Below are positions 30,987 to 40,462 of a stretch of 64,000 nt of DNA, piece by piece. Where the stretch lies: positions 496,001 through 560,000 of the forward strand of contig NZ_AP024235.1 of NCBI RefSeq assembly GCF_016756315.1, written 5' to 3'. Position 1 is the first letter of the stretch, and the number at the start of each line of letters is the position of its first letter. The stretch comes from Alteromonas sp. KC3. GTDB taxonomy: Bacteria; Pseudomonadota; Gammaproteobacteria; Enterobacterales; Alteromonadaceae. The notes under the pieces were generated by a model, which saw only the letters and a program-made list of their open reading frames with translations, was not told the DNA's origin and made no database searches. The position numbers and the translations under genes are program-made.

Positions 30987-31082
30987 ACATTGTCTACTAC
31001 ACCACAGATATAGCGGCTTTTCTGCTCGCGTTTAACCTGATAAGGTGGCATTCGGCTTTTTCATTGTCATCAAGAGGTTAGA

Positions 31083-32351
31083 GTGGAGTCTGGGGTTCAG
31101 TTGTCATTGTATGCGCGATGTATCGCATGGTTAAAGTTATTGGGCCCTGGTGTGCTGATGGCAACAGCCGCGGTAGGCGGCAGTCACTTAGTGGCATCTA
31201 CCCAAGCTGGCGCAAAGTTTGGCTGGCAACTGGCTTTACTGATCCTCTTGGTAAACGTACTTAAATACCCCTTTTTTAGAGCGGGCGTAAGCTACACCAT
31301 TAGTACAAAGCAAACCCTGCAGCAAGGTTACCTTAAAATGGGTAAGCGCTATCTGGGCTTAGCGTTAGGGCTAAATAGTCTGGCGTCTGTCGTGAACTCA
31401 GCTGCGTTACTGCTATTTGCAGCCAGCTTATTGTCATACTTTATTCCTTTCGACATGGCCATCACGCTATCGTCATCACTAGTGCTTGGGCTTATTTTAG
31501 CTATTTTATTGGCTGGGCACTTCGAAGGGCTCGACAATATTGCTAAAGCGATTATGGGTGTACTTGTCTTAGCAACGGTTGCCGTATTCATTGTGGCCTT
31601 AGTTAATTATGACGGCACCAAAGTGCCAGCAAACCCGCCTTCACCTTACACTATAGCGAGCTTGGGTTTTTTGGTTGTGACTATGGGCTGGATGCCAGCG
31701 CCTATTGAAATTTCATCAATTACATCGCTTTGGTTAAAGCGCCAATGCACTAACACGGCAGTTACGCCCAAATCAGCGCTGTTTGATTTTAATTTAGGTT
31801 ATGGCGTTACAGCACTGCTTGCGCTGTTGTTCTTAGGCTTAGGCGCGCTAATTTTATACGGTAGCGATACACCACTAAGTACAGGCGGCATCGGGTTCTC
31901 GCATCAGCTTATCAGCATGTATTCATCGACCATAGGGCAATGGGCGCACTGGCTAATTGCACTCGTTGCTTTTCTATGTATTTTCGGCTCGGCGCTTACC
32001 GTGTATGACGGTTACGCACGCGTGGTGGCAGAGGCTATCACCTTGTTACGCAACAACGACAAAAAGGCGCGCAACGCATTAGTCACGCCAGTACTGCTTG
32101 TTATGGCATTAGTCAGTTTTGTCATTGTAATGTTCTTTAAATCAGCGTTACTTGCCATGTTGGGGTTTGCCATGACACTAGCGTTTGTTACCACGCCTGT
32201 GTTTGCATGGCTCAATCATAAATTGGTGCAGCAAACTGCACTTCATCAAGACGCAGCGCCAAGTAGGTTTGTCCAAGCCCTTAGCTATGTGGGGCTTATC
32301 TACCTATTTGGCTTTCTGCTGGTCTTTATTGGCTGGAAATGGTTTAGCTGA
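31083..32351 (+). CDS. Nramp-family divalent metal transporter-like protein
   Basis: 422-aa integral membrane protein with about 11 helices. The N-terminal [33 protein letters not shown] segment corresponds to the Nramp TM1 region, but the usual metal-binding DPGN is changed to AVGGSH. The TM6 metal region reads [14 protein letters not shown] in place of MPHN. These changes suggest a distant Nramp-related carrier whose substrate may not be Mn/Fe. The start is GTG after AGAGG. Its 3' end overlaps convergent glyA by 8 nt. Confidence 0.82.
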   Translation: MESGVQLSLYARCIAWLKLLGPGVLMATAAVGGSHLVASTQAGAKFGWQLALLILLVNVLKYPFFRAGVSYTISTKQTLQQGYLKMGKRYLGLALGLNSLASVVNSAALLLFAASLLSYFIPFDMAITLSSSLVLGLILAILLAGHFEGLDNIAKAIMGVLVLATVAVFIVALVNYDGTKVPANPPSPYTIASLGFLVVTMGWMPAPIEISSITSLWLKRQCTNTAVTPKSALFDFNLGYGVTALLALLFLGLGALILYGSDTPLSTGGIGFSHQLISMYSSTIGQWAHWLIALVAFLCIFGSALTVYDGYARVVAEAITLLRNNDKKARNALVTPVLLVMALVSFVIVMFFKSALLAMLGFAMTLAFVTTPVFAWLNHKLVQQTALHQDAAPSRFVQALSYVGLIYLFGFLLVFIGWKWFS

Positions 32352-33606
32352 TTGACGCGTAAACCGGGCGAGCTGCCGTAATACTCGCTACGCTGTCTTT
32401 AACGCGTGCTACTACCGATGGATCGTTGGGCGATTCAAGTACATCACAAATCCAGTTTGCCAGCTGCGTGCAGTCATCTTCTGAAAAATTGCGCGATGTT
32501 ACCGCCGGAGTACCAATGCGAATGCCGCTGGTCACAAACGGCGATTGTGGGTCGTTTGGTACCGTGTTCTTATTTACGGTGATATTAACACCATTGAGTA
32601 TGGCATCGGCCTCTTTACCGGTAAGCCCTTTGTTAATTAGGCTAAGTAAAAACATATGGTTGTCAGTACCATTTGATACAACCTCGAAGCCTCTTTCCAT
32701 AAAGACTTTTGCCATTGCTTGTGCATTGGTTACCACTTGTTTTTGGTAAATTCTGAATTCTGCCGACATCGCTTCTTTAAGTGCCACAGCTTTTGCCGCA
32801 ATAACATGCATCAGCGGTCCGCCTTGTATTCCAGGGAAGATTAATGAATTAAATTTCTTCTCTAGTTCTGGGTTCGCTTTACACATAATGAGACCACCGC
32901 GAGGGCCTCGAAGTGTTTTATGCGTTGTGGTGGTCACAACATGCGCCGCATTAATCGGTGACGGGTACACGCCAGCAGCAACCAAGCCCGCTACGTGCGC
33001 CATATCAACCAACAGGTAAGCCCCCACACTGTCGGCAATATCTCTGAAACGCTGCCAATCAACTATACGTGAATATGCAGAGAAGCCTGCCACTATCATT
33101 TTGGGTTGATGCTCGTGCGCTAAGGCTTGTACTTGCTCGTAGTCTATTTCGCCTGTCTCAGTATTAAGCCCATATTGAATGGCGTTATACAGCTTGCCTG
33201 AAAAGTTAGGCTTGGCACCGTGGGTTAAATGTCCGCCATGATCAAGGCTCAATCCAAGAATGGTATCACCTGGGTTTAGCAGTGCCATGTAAACGGCAGT
33301 GTTAGCTTGCGAACCTGAATGGGGTTGTACGTTCACATAATCAGCCTCAAACAACGCTTTTGCTCTATCAATGGCAAGTTGCTCTACCTTATCGACTGCT
33401 TCACAGCCGCCGTAATAACGCTTGGCAGGGTAACCTTCAGCATATTTATTGGTGAGTTGGCTTCCTTGTGCTTGCATTACCGCACGACTGGTATAGTTCT
33501 CCGATGCGATAAGCTCGATATGATGTTCTTGGCGAGTATCTTCTTGTGCAATAAATTCGGCAATATCTGGGTCGATGTCGCTCAAGTTGTGGTTAAGGTT
33601 GTTCAT
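32344..33606 (-). CDS. glyA: Serine hydroxymethyltransferase
   Basis: 420-aa PLP enzyme that converts serine and tetrahydrofolate to glycine and methylene-THF. Family motifs are [74 protein letters not shown] (PLP Lys) and [11 protein letters not shown]. Length is typical. It is divergent from a LysR gene over a 172-bp gap. Confidence 0.97.
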   Translation of the reverse strand: MNNLNHNLSDIDPDIAEFIAQEDTRQEHHIELIASENYTSRAVMQAQGSQLTNKYAEGYPAKRYYGGCEAVDKVEQLAIDRAKALFEADYVNVQPHSGSQANTAVYMALLNPGDTILGLSLDHGGHLTHGAKPNFSGKLYNAIQYGLNTETGEIDYEQVQALAHEHQPKMIVAGFSAYSRIVDWQRFRDIADSVGAYLLVDMAHVAGLVAAGVYPSPINAAHVVTTTTHKTLRGPRGGLIMCKANPELEKKFNSLIFPGIQGGPLMHVIAAKAVALKEAMSAEFRIYQKQVVTNAQAMAKVFMERGFEVVSNGTDNHMFLLSLINKGLTGKEADAILNGVNITVNKNTVPNDPQSPFVTSGIRIGTPAVTSRNFSEDDCTQLANWICDVLESPNDPSVVARVKDSVASITAARPVYASIS

Positions 33607-33778
33607 TCTTGCTCCCGATTTTTACAGCGCTGTGACCTTTGTTTTAGAGAAACACTGGTCGGTACGCCTTACTTGTTGTGTAAATCGATAGTAGAAGTCG
33701 AAAAAGAATAAATAAAATTAATAAAAAATATGGCATCATAACTTTATTAAATGTGTGCCTGATGAACTTGTGCCGACT

Positions 33779-34636
33779 ATGAAAAATTTGTCCATCGATT
33801 TTTTACGCTCTTTTGTGATCATTGCCCAAACGGGTAGCTACACACAATGTGCTGAACAGCTTCAGCGCACGCAGCCTGCTATCAGTTTACAAATCAAAAA
33901 ATTAGAAGAAATGGTGGGAGAAAAATTGTTTTCCCGCGATAAGAACAAATTGTCGCTGACAGTGGCAGGCAGCAAGCTTCTTGCCTATGGCGAGAAAATG
34001 GTAGCGCTTAACGATCAAGCCATGGCAGAGTTTGGCAAGCCGCAAGTGACTGGCAATATTCGACTGGGGATCCCAAGCGAGTTTTCGACAATTTTGATGC
34101 CAAAGATCATTCGTCGATTTACACAAACCTATCCTGAAATCTCGCTAGAAGTACACTGCGCGTTAAGTAAAGACTTACTTAGCGAGCCACTAAAAAGCCA
34201 GTTTGACTTGATTTTATCATTGCAAGAAACCCCAGATCCTCAACAAGATGGTTACATTACAACCGACCAATTGGTGTGGGTGGGCAGTCAGCGATTCGTA
34301 AATAGCATTCCACATAAGTTACCGCTCATTGCAGCACCTAATCCATGTACCTATCGTAAACGCGCAATTAACTTACTTAGCGCCGCGAAAAAACCATGGC
34401 AGGTGGTGTATACCATTGCCGATCTAAATGGTATCCAAACGGCAATCAATGAAGGGCTGGGTATTACGGTGTTGGCAAAAAGTTCAGTACCACCCGGTTT
34501 ACATATTTTACCGAGTTCAGCTGACTTGCCAGAACTCGGTCATATGGGGGTGTGTTTGGTTAACCCTCAAAAAGTAACTTCAAAAGCCATCAGTTTGTTG
34601 GCCGACACCATCATTAATGAGGTTGCTAATTTTTAG
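33779..34636 (+). CDS. LysR-type transcriptional regulator
   Basis: About 285 aa with an N-terminal winged helix-turn-helix (IDFLRSFVIIAQTGSYTQCAEQLQRTQPAISLQIKKLEEMVG is cut here to its key turn TQPAISLQIKKLE) and a LysR substrate domain (GNIRLGIPSEFSTILMP onward). ATG 33779 is chosen; an in-frame GTG lies 24 nt upstream and neither has a strong ribosome site. Divergent from glyA, but control of glyA is only a positional guess. It overlaps convergent phnA by 4 nt. Confidence 0.92.
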   Translation: MKNLSIDFLRSFVIIAQTGSYTQCAEQLQRTQPAISLQIKKLEEMVGEKLFSRDKNKLSLTVAGSKLLAYGEKMVALNDQAMAEFGKPQVTGNIRLGIPSEFSTILMPKIIRRFTQTYPEISLEVHCALSKDLLSEPLKSQFDLILSLQETPDPQQDGYITTDQLVWVGSQRFVNSIPHKLPLIAAPNPCTYRKRAINLLSAAKKPWQVVYTIADLNGIQTAINEGLGITVLAKSSVPPGLHILPSSADLPELGHMGVCLVNPQKVTSKAISLLADTIINEVANF

Positions 34637-34962
34637 GCTTTCTTAACAAATTGAGCCGTTAGCATCATTTCGCCAGCGCCGTCCACTTTGCAATCTAGCT
34701 GGTGGTCTTTACCTTCTTTTACGTGACGAATAACGGCTTTAGTCCCAATTTTCAAAATAAGAGAGCTACCTTTAACTTTGAGATCTTTAGCCAACGTGAT
34801 TTTGTCGCCAGCAACCAACGGCGTGCCATTAGCGTCGTTAGCCGAGACTTCCTCTTCTACGTCATTTGGATTCCACTCGTGACCGCACTCTGGACAAATA
34901 AGCAGAGCTTGATCTTCATAAACGTATTCAGACTGACAATGAGGGCAAGGAGGTAACGACAT
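34633..34962 (-). CDS. phnA: PhnA/YjdM family zinc-ribbon protein
   Basis: 109 aa. The N-terminal zinc ribbon has CPHC and CPEC pairs (LPPCPHCQSEYVYED, LICPECGHEW), followed by the PhnA domain (DANGTPLVAGDKITLAKDLKVKG, LKIGTKAVIRHV). The protein is conserved across bacteria. Despite the name, it has no proven role in phosphonate breakdown. Downstream of GNAT on the same strand with a 38-nt gap. Confidence 0.95.
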   Translation of the reverse strand: MSLPPCPHCQSEYVYEDQALLICPECGHEWNPNDVEEEVSANDANGTPLVAGDKITLAKDLKVKGSSLILKIGTKAVIRHVKEGKDHQLDCKVDGAGEMMLTAQFVKKA

Positions 34963-35000
34963 AATAAATTTCTCGATGGTGGCAACTAAGTGCCAATTTT

Positions 35001-35465
35001 CTAAAGGGCCCGGGTCATAAAGTGACTGTTTGGATCTAGTGTGTAATGGCTAAAAGGCCCACAGTCTTCAAACTGAAATTTTCTGTATAGTTGACGGGCG
35101 GCAGAAAAATAATCCTGAGTGCCTGTTTCTAAACTAACCGAGCTAAACCCCGCTATTTTCGCATGTTCTAAGGCAAAAAGTAATAGTTGCGACGCAACGC
35201 CTTGCCCTCTAAAGGCCCTTGAGGTTCGCATAGACTTAAGCTCGCAGTCGGTAGAATTGAGGGCTTTAATGGCAACGCAGCCTGCTAAATCTTTACCTAT
35301 CCACCCACTGAAAAACGTAATGTTATCAGCTTTTAGTGCCTGTACATCTAGCGCATGAACGCTTTCTGGTGGTGAAGTAGCAAACATATCCGCTAAATGT
35401 TCTTCAAGTAACGCGATAACTTCACCGCCAGAAAGGTCATCAATTTTTATGAATAGCTTAGTCAC
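35001..35465 (-). CDS. GNAT family N-acetyltransferase
   Basis: 154 aa with the GNAT core: VAIKALNSTDCELKSMRTSRAFRGQGVASQLL holds the acetyl-CoA loop (RAFRGQGVAS), and YFSAARQLYRKFQFEDCGPF the C-terminal strand. The substrate is unknown. I use the GTG at 35465, which overlaps the last codons of the DUF3703 gene by 8 nt. The longer ATG version would overlap it by 53 nt. Confidence 0.87.
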   Translation of the reverse strand: MTKLFIKIDDLSGGEVIALLEEHLADMFATSPPESVHALDVQALKADNITFFSGWIGKDLAGCVAIKALNSTDCELKSMRTSRAFRGQGVASQLLLFALEHAKIAGFSSVSLETGTQDYFSAARQLYRKFQFEDCGPFSHYTLDPNSHFMTRAL

Positions 35466-35826
35466 TGTGTTGCTGCGCCCGCGTAATTTTTCGTTGCAGC
35501 GCTGGCGCAATAGGTAAGCGCTTAAACGGGCTAATATTGCTTCCGCCAGTGTTCCCCGCAGGTACTAAACCAAAAGCGGTTTTGCTTGCTGCGCCTAATA
35601 TGCGAACAACTTGACCAAATACCTCTGACATGTTGTGTTGCTTAATACCCCACTTCAACATTAAGGCATGGGTGTAAACGTGCCAGCGGGTTGATGACTG
35701 TCCTAAAACATGCGCATTTTCCAAGTGGATAAACGCGGCGTGATATTGTTTGCGCTGTTCTAACTGTTTAGCTACCGCAACTTCACGTAATACCGAAAAG
35801 GCAATATGTTTTGAAAAGGAACTCAT
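35458..35826 (-). CDS. DUF3703 family protein
   Basis: 122 aa with the DUF3703 pattern: AAFIHLENAHVLGQSSTRWHVYTHALMLKWG, EVFGQVVRILGAA and GLVPAGNTGGSNISPFKRLPI. The family is helical and soluble, with no known activity. It is translationally linked to the downstream GNAT gene (overlapping frames). Confidence 0.87.
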   Translation of the reverse strand: MSSFSKHIAFSVLREVAVAKQLEQRKQYHAAFIHLENAHVLGQSSTRWHVYTHALMLKWGIKQHNMSEVFGQVVRILGAASKTAFGLVPAGNTGGSNISPFKRLPIAPALQRKITRAQQHSD

Positions 35827-35866
35827 AGTGTTCTCTCATGTAGTGACAGCGTGCTGCCACATTATA

Positions 35867-36301
35867 TTATTCGCAGGCAAGCTGTGTTTGGGCTTTGCAT
35901 TGTGCTTCAACACTTTCAGATGACTCGCGGTTCATACAAAAATCGAGTCTAACTAGCTTTTGCTCATTCGCCTTAGCTTTACCTTCAATTACCTTCCAGT
36001 CCCATCCCTTGATAAGTTTTTTTACCGGTTTGAAGTGCTTCGCTTCAGGCAAAGAAGATACCAGCTCAAGGTTTTTTACTTTACCTTCTTCTGTTACATC
36101 AAACTTAAAGACGCTACATCCACGAACACTTTTCATTGCCATGGCTTTAGGGGAGCGCGGCATCACCTGCTTTTCTCTTTCCCATATACGCTCTGCTTTC
36201 TCAGGCGATAAGTGTGTAATTTCAACTGCACCAAAAACATCTACGGCGTGCACATTGAATGACAATAGGGTAAAGACTGATGCTAAAAAGGCATACTTCA
36301 T
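35867..36301 (-). CDS. TonB C-terminal-like periplasmic protein
   Basis: 144 aa starting at MKYAFLASVFTLLSFNVHA, a signal peptide preceded by AAGGAGCGAATA. A longer frame upstream lacks support. The body resembles the TonB_C fold (CSVFKFDVTEEGKVKNLELVSS, then KKLIKGWDWK). Without the long Pro-rich spacer or ExbBD neighbours it is probably not a working TonB. It ends in a Cys-containing tail (AQCKAQTQLACE). Confidence 0.72.
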   Translation of the reverse strand: MKYAFLASVFTLLSFNVHAVDVFGAVEITHLSPEKAERIWEREKQVMPRSPKAMAMKSVRGCSVFKFDVTEEGKVKNLELVSSLPEAKHFKPVKKLIKGWDWKVIEGKAKANEQKLVRLDFCMNRESSESVEAQCKAQTQLACE

Positions 36302-36435
36302 TATTCGCTCCTTGAATTTATGCGTATTATCTAAACTTGAAAAACCGTGCTGCGCATACCGTACACTCAACTGTTGTGTAGTAAGGGTAAGACTGCACAG
36401 CATTCACTTTAGCAAAGTGGTTTCGTTTTTCAAAC

Positions 36436-36894
36436 TTATTGCTGCAAGGTGGTATGCCAGATTTGGTATTTGTCACCTTGCCATTTAAGTAAGGTAAATA
36501 GGTAAGCTGTTGCTAACATCAAAAGCCCTCCAGCTAACGATGGTTCGTTAATAAAGCCGAAACAGCAAAAGCAAAATCCAAAGATGTGGCAAGTCACCTC
36601 GATACGCACTGCGGTAGCTCTAGCAGGGTTTAACTTTAAGAAGTTAATTGCAAACCATATTTTTAAGAAAAGTGGTAACGCTTTCCAGTTATCTGAACGT
36701 TTATCCATTTTTAAACTCTCCTGATTAAGGGTATCAATATCCACATTAAGTGCTGCAGCAAGGCATTTCTGAGACTCAATACTGGCATTCGCGCCACTTT
36801 CAATACGTTGAATGGTTCTGACATTCAGACCAGACATTTGTGCAAGTTGTTCTTGCGACAAGCGTTGGCTAATTCTTAGTTGTTTGAGAATCAT
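36436..36894 (-). CDS. XRE-type HTH protein with two membrane helices
   Basis: 152 aa. The N-terminal helix-turn-helix is complete (ISQRLSQEQLAQMSGLNVRTIQRIESG), then a linker and two hydrophobic helices (IFGFCFCCFGF and AGGLLMLATAYLFTLLKW). This makes a membrane-anchored DNA-binding protein. AGGAGG precedes the ATG at ideal distance. Similar HTH-membrane proteins are common and mostly uncharacterised; target unknown. Confidence 0.82.
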   Translation of the reverse strand: MILKQLRISQRLSQEQLAQMSGLNVRTIQRIESGANASIESQKCLAAALNVDIDTLNQESLKMDKRSDNWKALPLFLKIWFAINFLKLNPARATAVRIEVTCHIFGFCFCCFGFINEPSLAGGLLMLATAYLFTLLKWQGDKYQIWHTTLQQ

Positions 36895-36993
36895 TACGTA
36901 CCTCCTGTGTGCTTACTTAGGAGAGTAGGGGAATTCGTATAAAGTCGGGCACGAAAGTAGCCCGACATTTACACGACAGTGTTGTTTTATTGG

Positions 36994-37425
36994 TTAATTA
37001 TCTTCTTCGTATAGAAAATCTAACGAATCTAAGAAAATCATAGAGTTTATTTTCCAGATATCTACAGGCTTATAAAAATCGACCTGCCAGTAAATAGCAT
37101 GCTTTTCAAACTTGTGAAGGTAATAGAATCGGATAAACGAATCACCAATACGCTCCTTTTTTATAAACTCTTTAGACAAGGGTTTACCAAAACGCTGAGC
37201 AATCATTGGCCATTGTTGTGTGATTTGATTTGCCATACCGTCAACTTCAACGGGCGGAAGCGGCCAATAAGGTTTGGCTGCATTTAAGCCTTCTTCAAAC
37301 TCTCCGGCCACAAAGTGATCAAGTAATCTATCAGAAAATTGGCGTGCTTCTTCTTCAGTCTTAAAGCCTTCTGCAAGTGCTGAAACCGAGAAAAAGAGTG
37401 CGATAAAAACAGTAAATAGTTTCAA
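36994..37425 (-). CDS. Hypothetical exported protein (DUF4019-like)
   Basis: 143 aa with a clear signal peptide (ending VSALAEG) and a small alpha+beta domain (QFSDRLLDHFVAGEFEEGLNAAKPYWP, IYWQVDFYKPVDIWKINSMIF). The layout is that of NTF2-like/DUF4019 stress-related periplasmic proteins, but the match is weak. The start is TTG after GGGAG. Confidence 0.6.
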   Translation of the reverse strand: MKLFTVFIALFFSVSALAEGFKTEEEARQFSDRLLDHFVAGEFEEGLNAAKPYWPLPPVEVDGMANQITQQWPMIAQRFGKPLSKEFIKKERIGDSFIRFYYLHKFEKHAIYWQVDFYKPVDIWKINSMIFLDSLDFLYEEDN

Positions 37426-37556
37426 AGGTTACTCCCTGTAAATGTTTATATTATTGGTAACATAGCTAATGTCGCAGCGCAAAGCGCAGTAAAAACATAC
37501 CGCAAAAATCTACTGCTGCACAGTGAAAACATCAATCTTAAAATGTGTTACATGTA

Positions 37557-37979
37557 CTATAGGTTTCGCTGTTTTTTTGCGAGATATACAGCAAGTAATA
37601 GTGTGGGCGCGATGTTAGCCATAAACAAAGAAAGGCTATACGTCACATCATGTGAACGCAAAAGTACATTTGGCAGGAATGACAGCATCAAAAATACAAA
37701 AGGAGATACCAGCACTAGGTGGTTTACGCTAGCTTCAAATTGTTTTGCTAATACGCTGATTAATGCATACGCTATCGCAAGGGGTATTCCGATAGTGATG
37801 GTATTAACAAGTGTTAACCCCAAGGTACTAGATAAAGAAACCAGCGGTGTTAACAGCGCTTTGGGAATGGCAATTGCCGCGCCAAAACCAATAATATTTA
37901 CCGCTAAAAAAGCAAATAAAACGCCCATCAACAAGCTACTTGCATATTTGACAACTGCGCTGTTTTTAACAAATTCCAT
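37557..37979 (-). CDS. Hypothetical multi-pass membrane protein
   Basis: 140 aa, four hydrophobic helices (LLMGVLFAFLAVNIIGFGAA, LTLVNTITIGIPLAIAYALI, VLVSPFVFLMLSFL, NIAPTLLLAVYLA) and short loops. AGGAG precedes the ATG. No family recognised and no operon partner. Confidence 0.65.
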   Translation of the reverse strand: MEFVKNSAVVKYASSLLMGVLFAFLAVNIIGFGAAIAIPKALLTPLVSLSSTLGLTLVNTITIGIPLAIAYALISVLAKQFEASVNHLVLVSPFVFLMLSFLPNVLLRSHDVTYSLSLFMANIAPTLLLAVYLAKKQRNL

Positions 37980-38058
37980 TTTTATACTCCTAAGACGTTA
38001 TAGCGACAAACGGTACGCGATACTTTGTATTATCATAGCTTGCTTTTTGCCAAATAAC

Positions 38059-38463
38059 TCAAAATAAGACAGGGAAAGACACTGTCCACATTGCCAGTAC
38101 CGCAACAAAATTGATCATAAATGCTATGCCACGTAATCGAATACTGGTTCCACATATTTGCACTATGCTGTGAACGACACGGCCAAACACAAATAACCAA
38201 GCGAGACTAAGTAAAATCGCGCTTATCGGCGTATTCGAACAGTACAGAATGACACACAAAATATGAAAGAAAACGGGCCATTCAAATTGATTAGAAAGAT
38301 TGGCACTGATTTTAGGCTGAATGTGTGCAAATGGACTTGAACCATCTGGCCTTGAACCTAAACCCCAAATGGCTGGCGCTCTTGCAATGGTAAGACACCC
38401 ATAAAGCAAGGTGCACCACGTAAGGTGCGCATAAACAGGTAGAAGAATGCTATCCATTCGCAA
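38059..38463 (-). CDS. MAPEG family membrane protein
   Basis: 134 aa with the MAPEG arrangement of four helices and the family segments NQFEWPVFFHILCVILYC and LAWLFVFGRVVHSIVQI. The family covers glutathione-linked and eicosanoid enzymes; bacterial members are mostly uncharacterised. The start is TTG 38463 (AAGGA spaced 5 nt) or ATG 38457. Confidence 0.8.
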   Translation of the reverse strand: MRMDSILLPVYAHLTWCTLLYGCLTIARAPAIWGLGSRPDGSSPFAHIQPKISANLSNQFEWPVFFHILCVILYCSNTPISAILLSLAWLFVFGRVVHSIVQICGTSIRLRGIAFMINFVAVLAMWTVSFPVLF

Positions 38464-38495
38464 TGTTATCCTTATTGCCTAGCTCTAACACAAGC

Positions 38496-38945
38496 TTAAG
38501 CATACATACCTTCTATTAAGTACGTTGTGCATAAGCTTACAACAATGATTAGCATGTTGAGTGTTGCCCTTATAGACCAAGCAGCGCGTCCGTATGCAAT
38601 ACCTAATTTAGAAAAGGCAATTACAACCAACCCCATCAAACCAAACCAAGGTGTAAAAAAGACAATCGCTTTCAGCTTAACAAGAGACACCGCAACATCA
38701 TGTAAAGCGCCACTGACAAGAAATGTAACCAACACAGCAAGTGTGTTAGGCAATATTTGATTGAGTGGCCTCATTACATTTCGGGATAAATAATAGCTCC
38801 AAATAGGGTTCCAATAGTGCCAAAACAGCGGGAAAGACTTTGCGCCCAACGCACGGTAAAGCATATTTCTCATTGAATGCTTTGAACCTAGCGGCACCCC
38901 AGTGCGTCTTTTAACGTATTGTGAAAGCGTTATTGCGCTATGCAT
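38496..38945 (-). CDS. Short MBOAT-like membrane protein
   Basis: 149 aa. The stretch FWHYWNPIWSYYLSRNVMRPLNQILPN, then TFLVSGALHDVAVSLV with its buried His, resembles the catalytic half of membrane-bound O-acyltransferases/wax synthases, followed by two more helices. Full MBOAT proteins are 350 aa or more, so this is either a minimal member or a fragment. Next to a MAPEG gene with a 32-nt gap on the same strand. Confidence 0.5.
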   Translation of the reverse strand: MHSAITLSQYVKRRTGVPLGSKHSMRNMLYRALGAKSFPLFWHYWNPIWSYYLSRNVMRPLNQILPNTLAVLVTFLVSGALHDVAVSLVKLKAIVFFTPWFGLMGLVVIAFSKLGIAYGRAAWSIRATLNMLIIVVSLCTTYLIEGMYA

Positions 38946-39023
38946 AATTATTCCGAGTATTTGGTATTACCCCACCTATAGCAAGGCACTACCAGAAACC
39001 TTAACAGCGTGTCTTGTTGAACT

Positions 39024-39272
39024 CTACCACTTCCTTAATGACGAATGGTGGATAACCCAATAGGTCAACGCAGCAAAAACGCCGCCCACTAGCACCGCGA
39101 GTGACCAAATTATAGGTCCTGCGAAAACTAAATTATCTCTCTCGTTCTTTATGGTTTGGGCATCACTGAAAACGGCGGCGCTAAATGCAATATGCACAAG
39201 TACGGTAATAATGTGGGGAAGAAGCGCCCACGTACCAAAGGTTGCTATGAGAGTTGTTGGGTTAAAGTCCAT
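39024..39272 (-). CDS. Hypothetical small membrane protein, 82 aa
   Basis: Two helices (LLPHIITVLVHIAFSAAVF and FAGPIIWSLAVLVGGVFAALTYW) joined by a short acidic/basic loop (SDAQTIKNERDN). The pattern is like small inner-membrane proteins with a cytoplasmic loop. AAAGGAAC lies upstream of the ATG. Unknown role. Confidence 0.65.
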   Translation of the reverse strand: MDFNPTTLIATFGTWALLPHIITVLVHIAFSAAVFSDAQTIKNERDNLVFAGPIIWSLAVLVGGVFAALTYWVIHHSSLRKW

Positions 39273-39368
39273 TTTAATAACGTTCCTTTATATCAAACTT
39301 TATTTAATTTTCGAGCGGGTTGTTCACTGTGCTCTTTTGGGCACTGGCTGTTGCAAGCATTTCTAACT

Positions 39369-39503
39369 TCAAGAAAAGGTTTGGTTGAATAATGCAACCA
39401 TGTTCTGCTTTTGGTAGTCTTCCATTGAAGCATAGAGCCCTAAACCACCAAGCAGTAATGCTACTACTGCATAGCCCAGCATTTTTTTCGCCTTGATTGT
39501 CAT
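39369..39503 (-). CDS. Predicted 44-aa membrane peptide
   Basis: A short frame with a strong AAAGGAAAGGATT site before ATG encodes a basic start (MTIKAKK), one helix (MLGYAVVALLLGGLGLYA) and an acidic/polar tail ending QTFS. It fills the otherwise empty 340-bp gap between the 82-aa membrane gene and the GFA gene. Its coding signal is good for its size. Confidence 0.55.
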   Translation of the reverse strand: MTIKAKKMLGYAVVALLLGGLGLYASMEDYQKQNMVALFNQTFS

Positions 39504-39611
39504 AATCCTTTCCTTTTTAAAAAGTTAAACAAAAAGTACACAAGCACCAGCGTGTTTGCATTGAGCTGCGACTTAACATTATGTGCTAACACTGTTACTT
39601 ACATGCATAGC

Positions 39612-40025
39612 TCAAGCTTTCTCTCTGCTTGGTTCGAAACTGTCATATCGTGGTAGGTCGGCATCCAGATTGTCCCAGTTTGCTTTCGATGAAACAAAAT
39701 TGTGAGATAAAGGCCTTTCTTCAATGTCGGAATCTAAAATACCAAGGCGTATTCTAAGCTTTGTTGGATTTTCCGTGTTTGAGCTATAAATCGGAGAAGC
39801 ACATACTGCGCAGAAGTGCCGTTTTTTCCCCTTTTTGAATTCGAAATAAGTAAGCTTTTTTTGTGGGTCAAGTACGGTGAAGTCTTCGGTGTTAATGAAA
39901 CCGTTGGTCGCGTATGCAGTACCACTATTTTTGCGGCATAAGGAGCAGTGACAATGAATAATGCTCTCAATTGGCCCCTTGAGCTCGACGGAGATTGCGC
40001 CGCATAGGCAAGAGCCTTGGTACAT
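39612..40025 (-). CDS. GFA (Mss4-like, CENP-V/GFA) family protein
   Basis: 137 aa with the zinc-binding Cys pattern of the GFA domain: GSCLCGAISVEL, HCHCSLCRKNSGTAYAT and FCAVCASPIYS. Named after glutathione-dependent formaldehyde-activating enzyme, most members have unknown substrates. Good AAGGGA site. Singleton. Confidence 0.92.
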   Translation of the reverse strand: MYQGSCLCGAISVELKGPIESIIHCHCSLCRKNSGTAYATNGFINTEDFTVLDPQKKLTYFEFKKGKKRHFCAVCASPIYSSNTENPTKLRIRLGILDSDIEERPLSHNFVSSKANWDNLDADLPRYDSFEPSREKA

Positions 40026-40067
40026 GAGTAATTCCCTTATGTCGTTTATAAACTAAGCTTTTAATTA

Positions 40068-40391
40068 TTAACTATTGTCTACGCATCGAACTCTGCTGAG
40101 TATTTTAGGGGCATCACCAGATGCATATTGGCTAGCCGAAAAATAAGTTCCCATCCGACTTGATATAATCTCAGCATTACCGTTGCACTCGGTTCTAGCT
40201 TTTTTTATCACTGCTCTCTCTAAAGCTGCTTGGTCATGATCCCAGCCACCCATGACTTCAATTTGATATTGATTATTTTCTAACGCTTGAACTTGAGAAT
40301 ACTGAATCATAGAGCCTTCATGCCACGTCATTGAAGCGCAGGCAGATACAGCAAAAGTAACAAGGGTTAGTATCATCCATTTTGTATTCAT
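40068..40391 (-). CDS. Hypothetical lipoprotein, 107 aa
   Basis: A lipobox (TFAVSACAS, Cys about residue 18) follows a basic start. The mature part has two further Cys (ARTECNGN, SRVRCVD) likely to be disulfide-bonded, and an IEVMGGWDHDQAALERAVIKKA helix. The layout is like small YnfD/YqfB-type outer-membrane lipoproteins without a firm family. AAGGAAAAG precedes ATG. Confidence 0.7.
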   Translation of the reverse strand: MNTKWMILTLVTFAVSACASMTWHEGSMIQYSQVQALENNQYQIEVMGGWDHDQAALERAVIKKARTECNGNAEIISSRMGTYFSASQYASGDAPKILSRVRCVDNS

Positions 40392-40462
40392 CTAACTTTT
40401 CCTTTTGGGTCTTATAGCTTTAAGGTTTCGCGCAGCGTAATTCAGTGTCTAGCTGCTATCTG

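Noticed and set aside
33607..33778. LysR gene as the regulator of glyA
   Set aside because: Only divergent placement supports it; no recognisable operator was found.
36994..39272. Small minus-strand genes annotated as true cassettes
   Set aside because: No attC sites separate them; at most fossil cassettes, reported as a weak finding.
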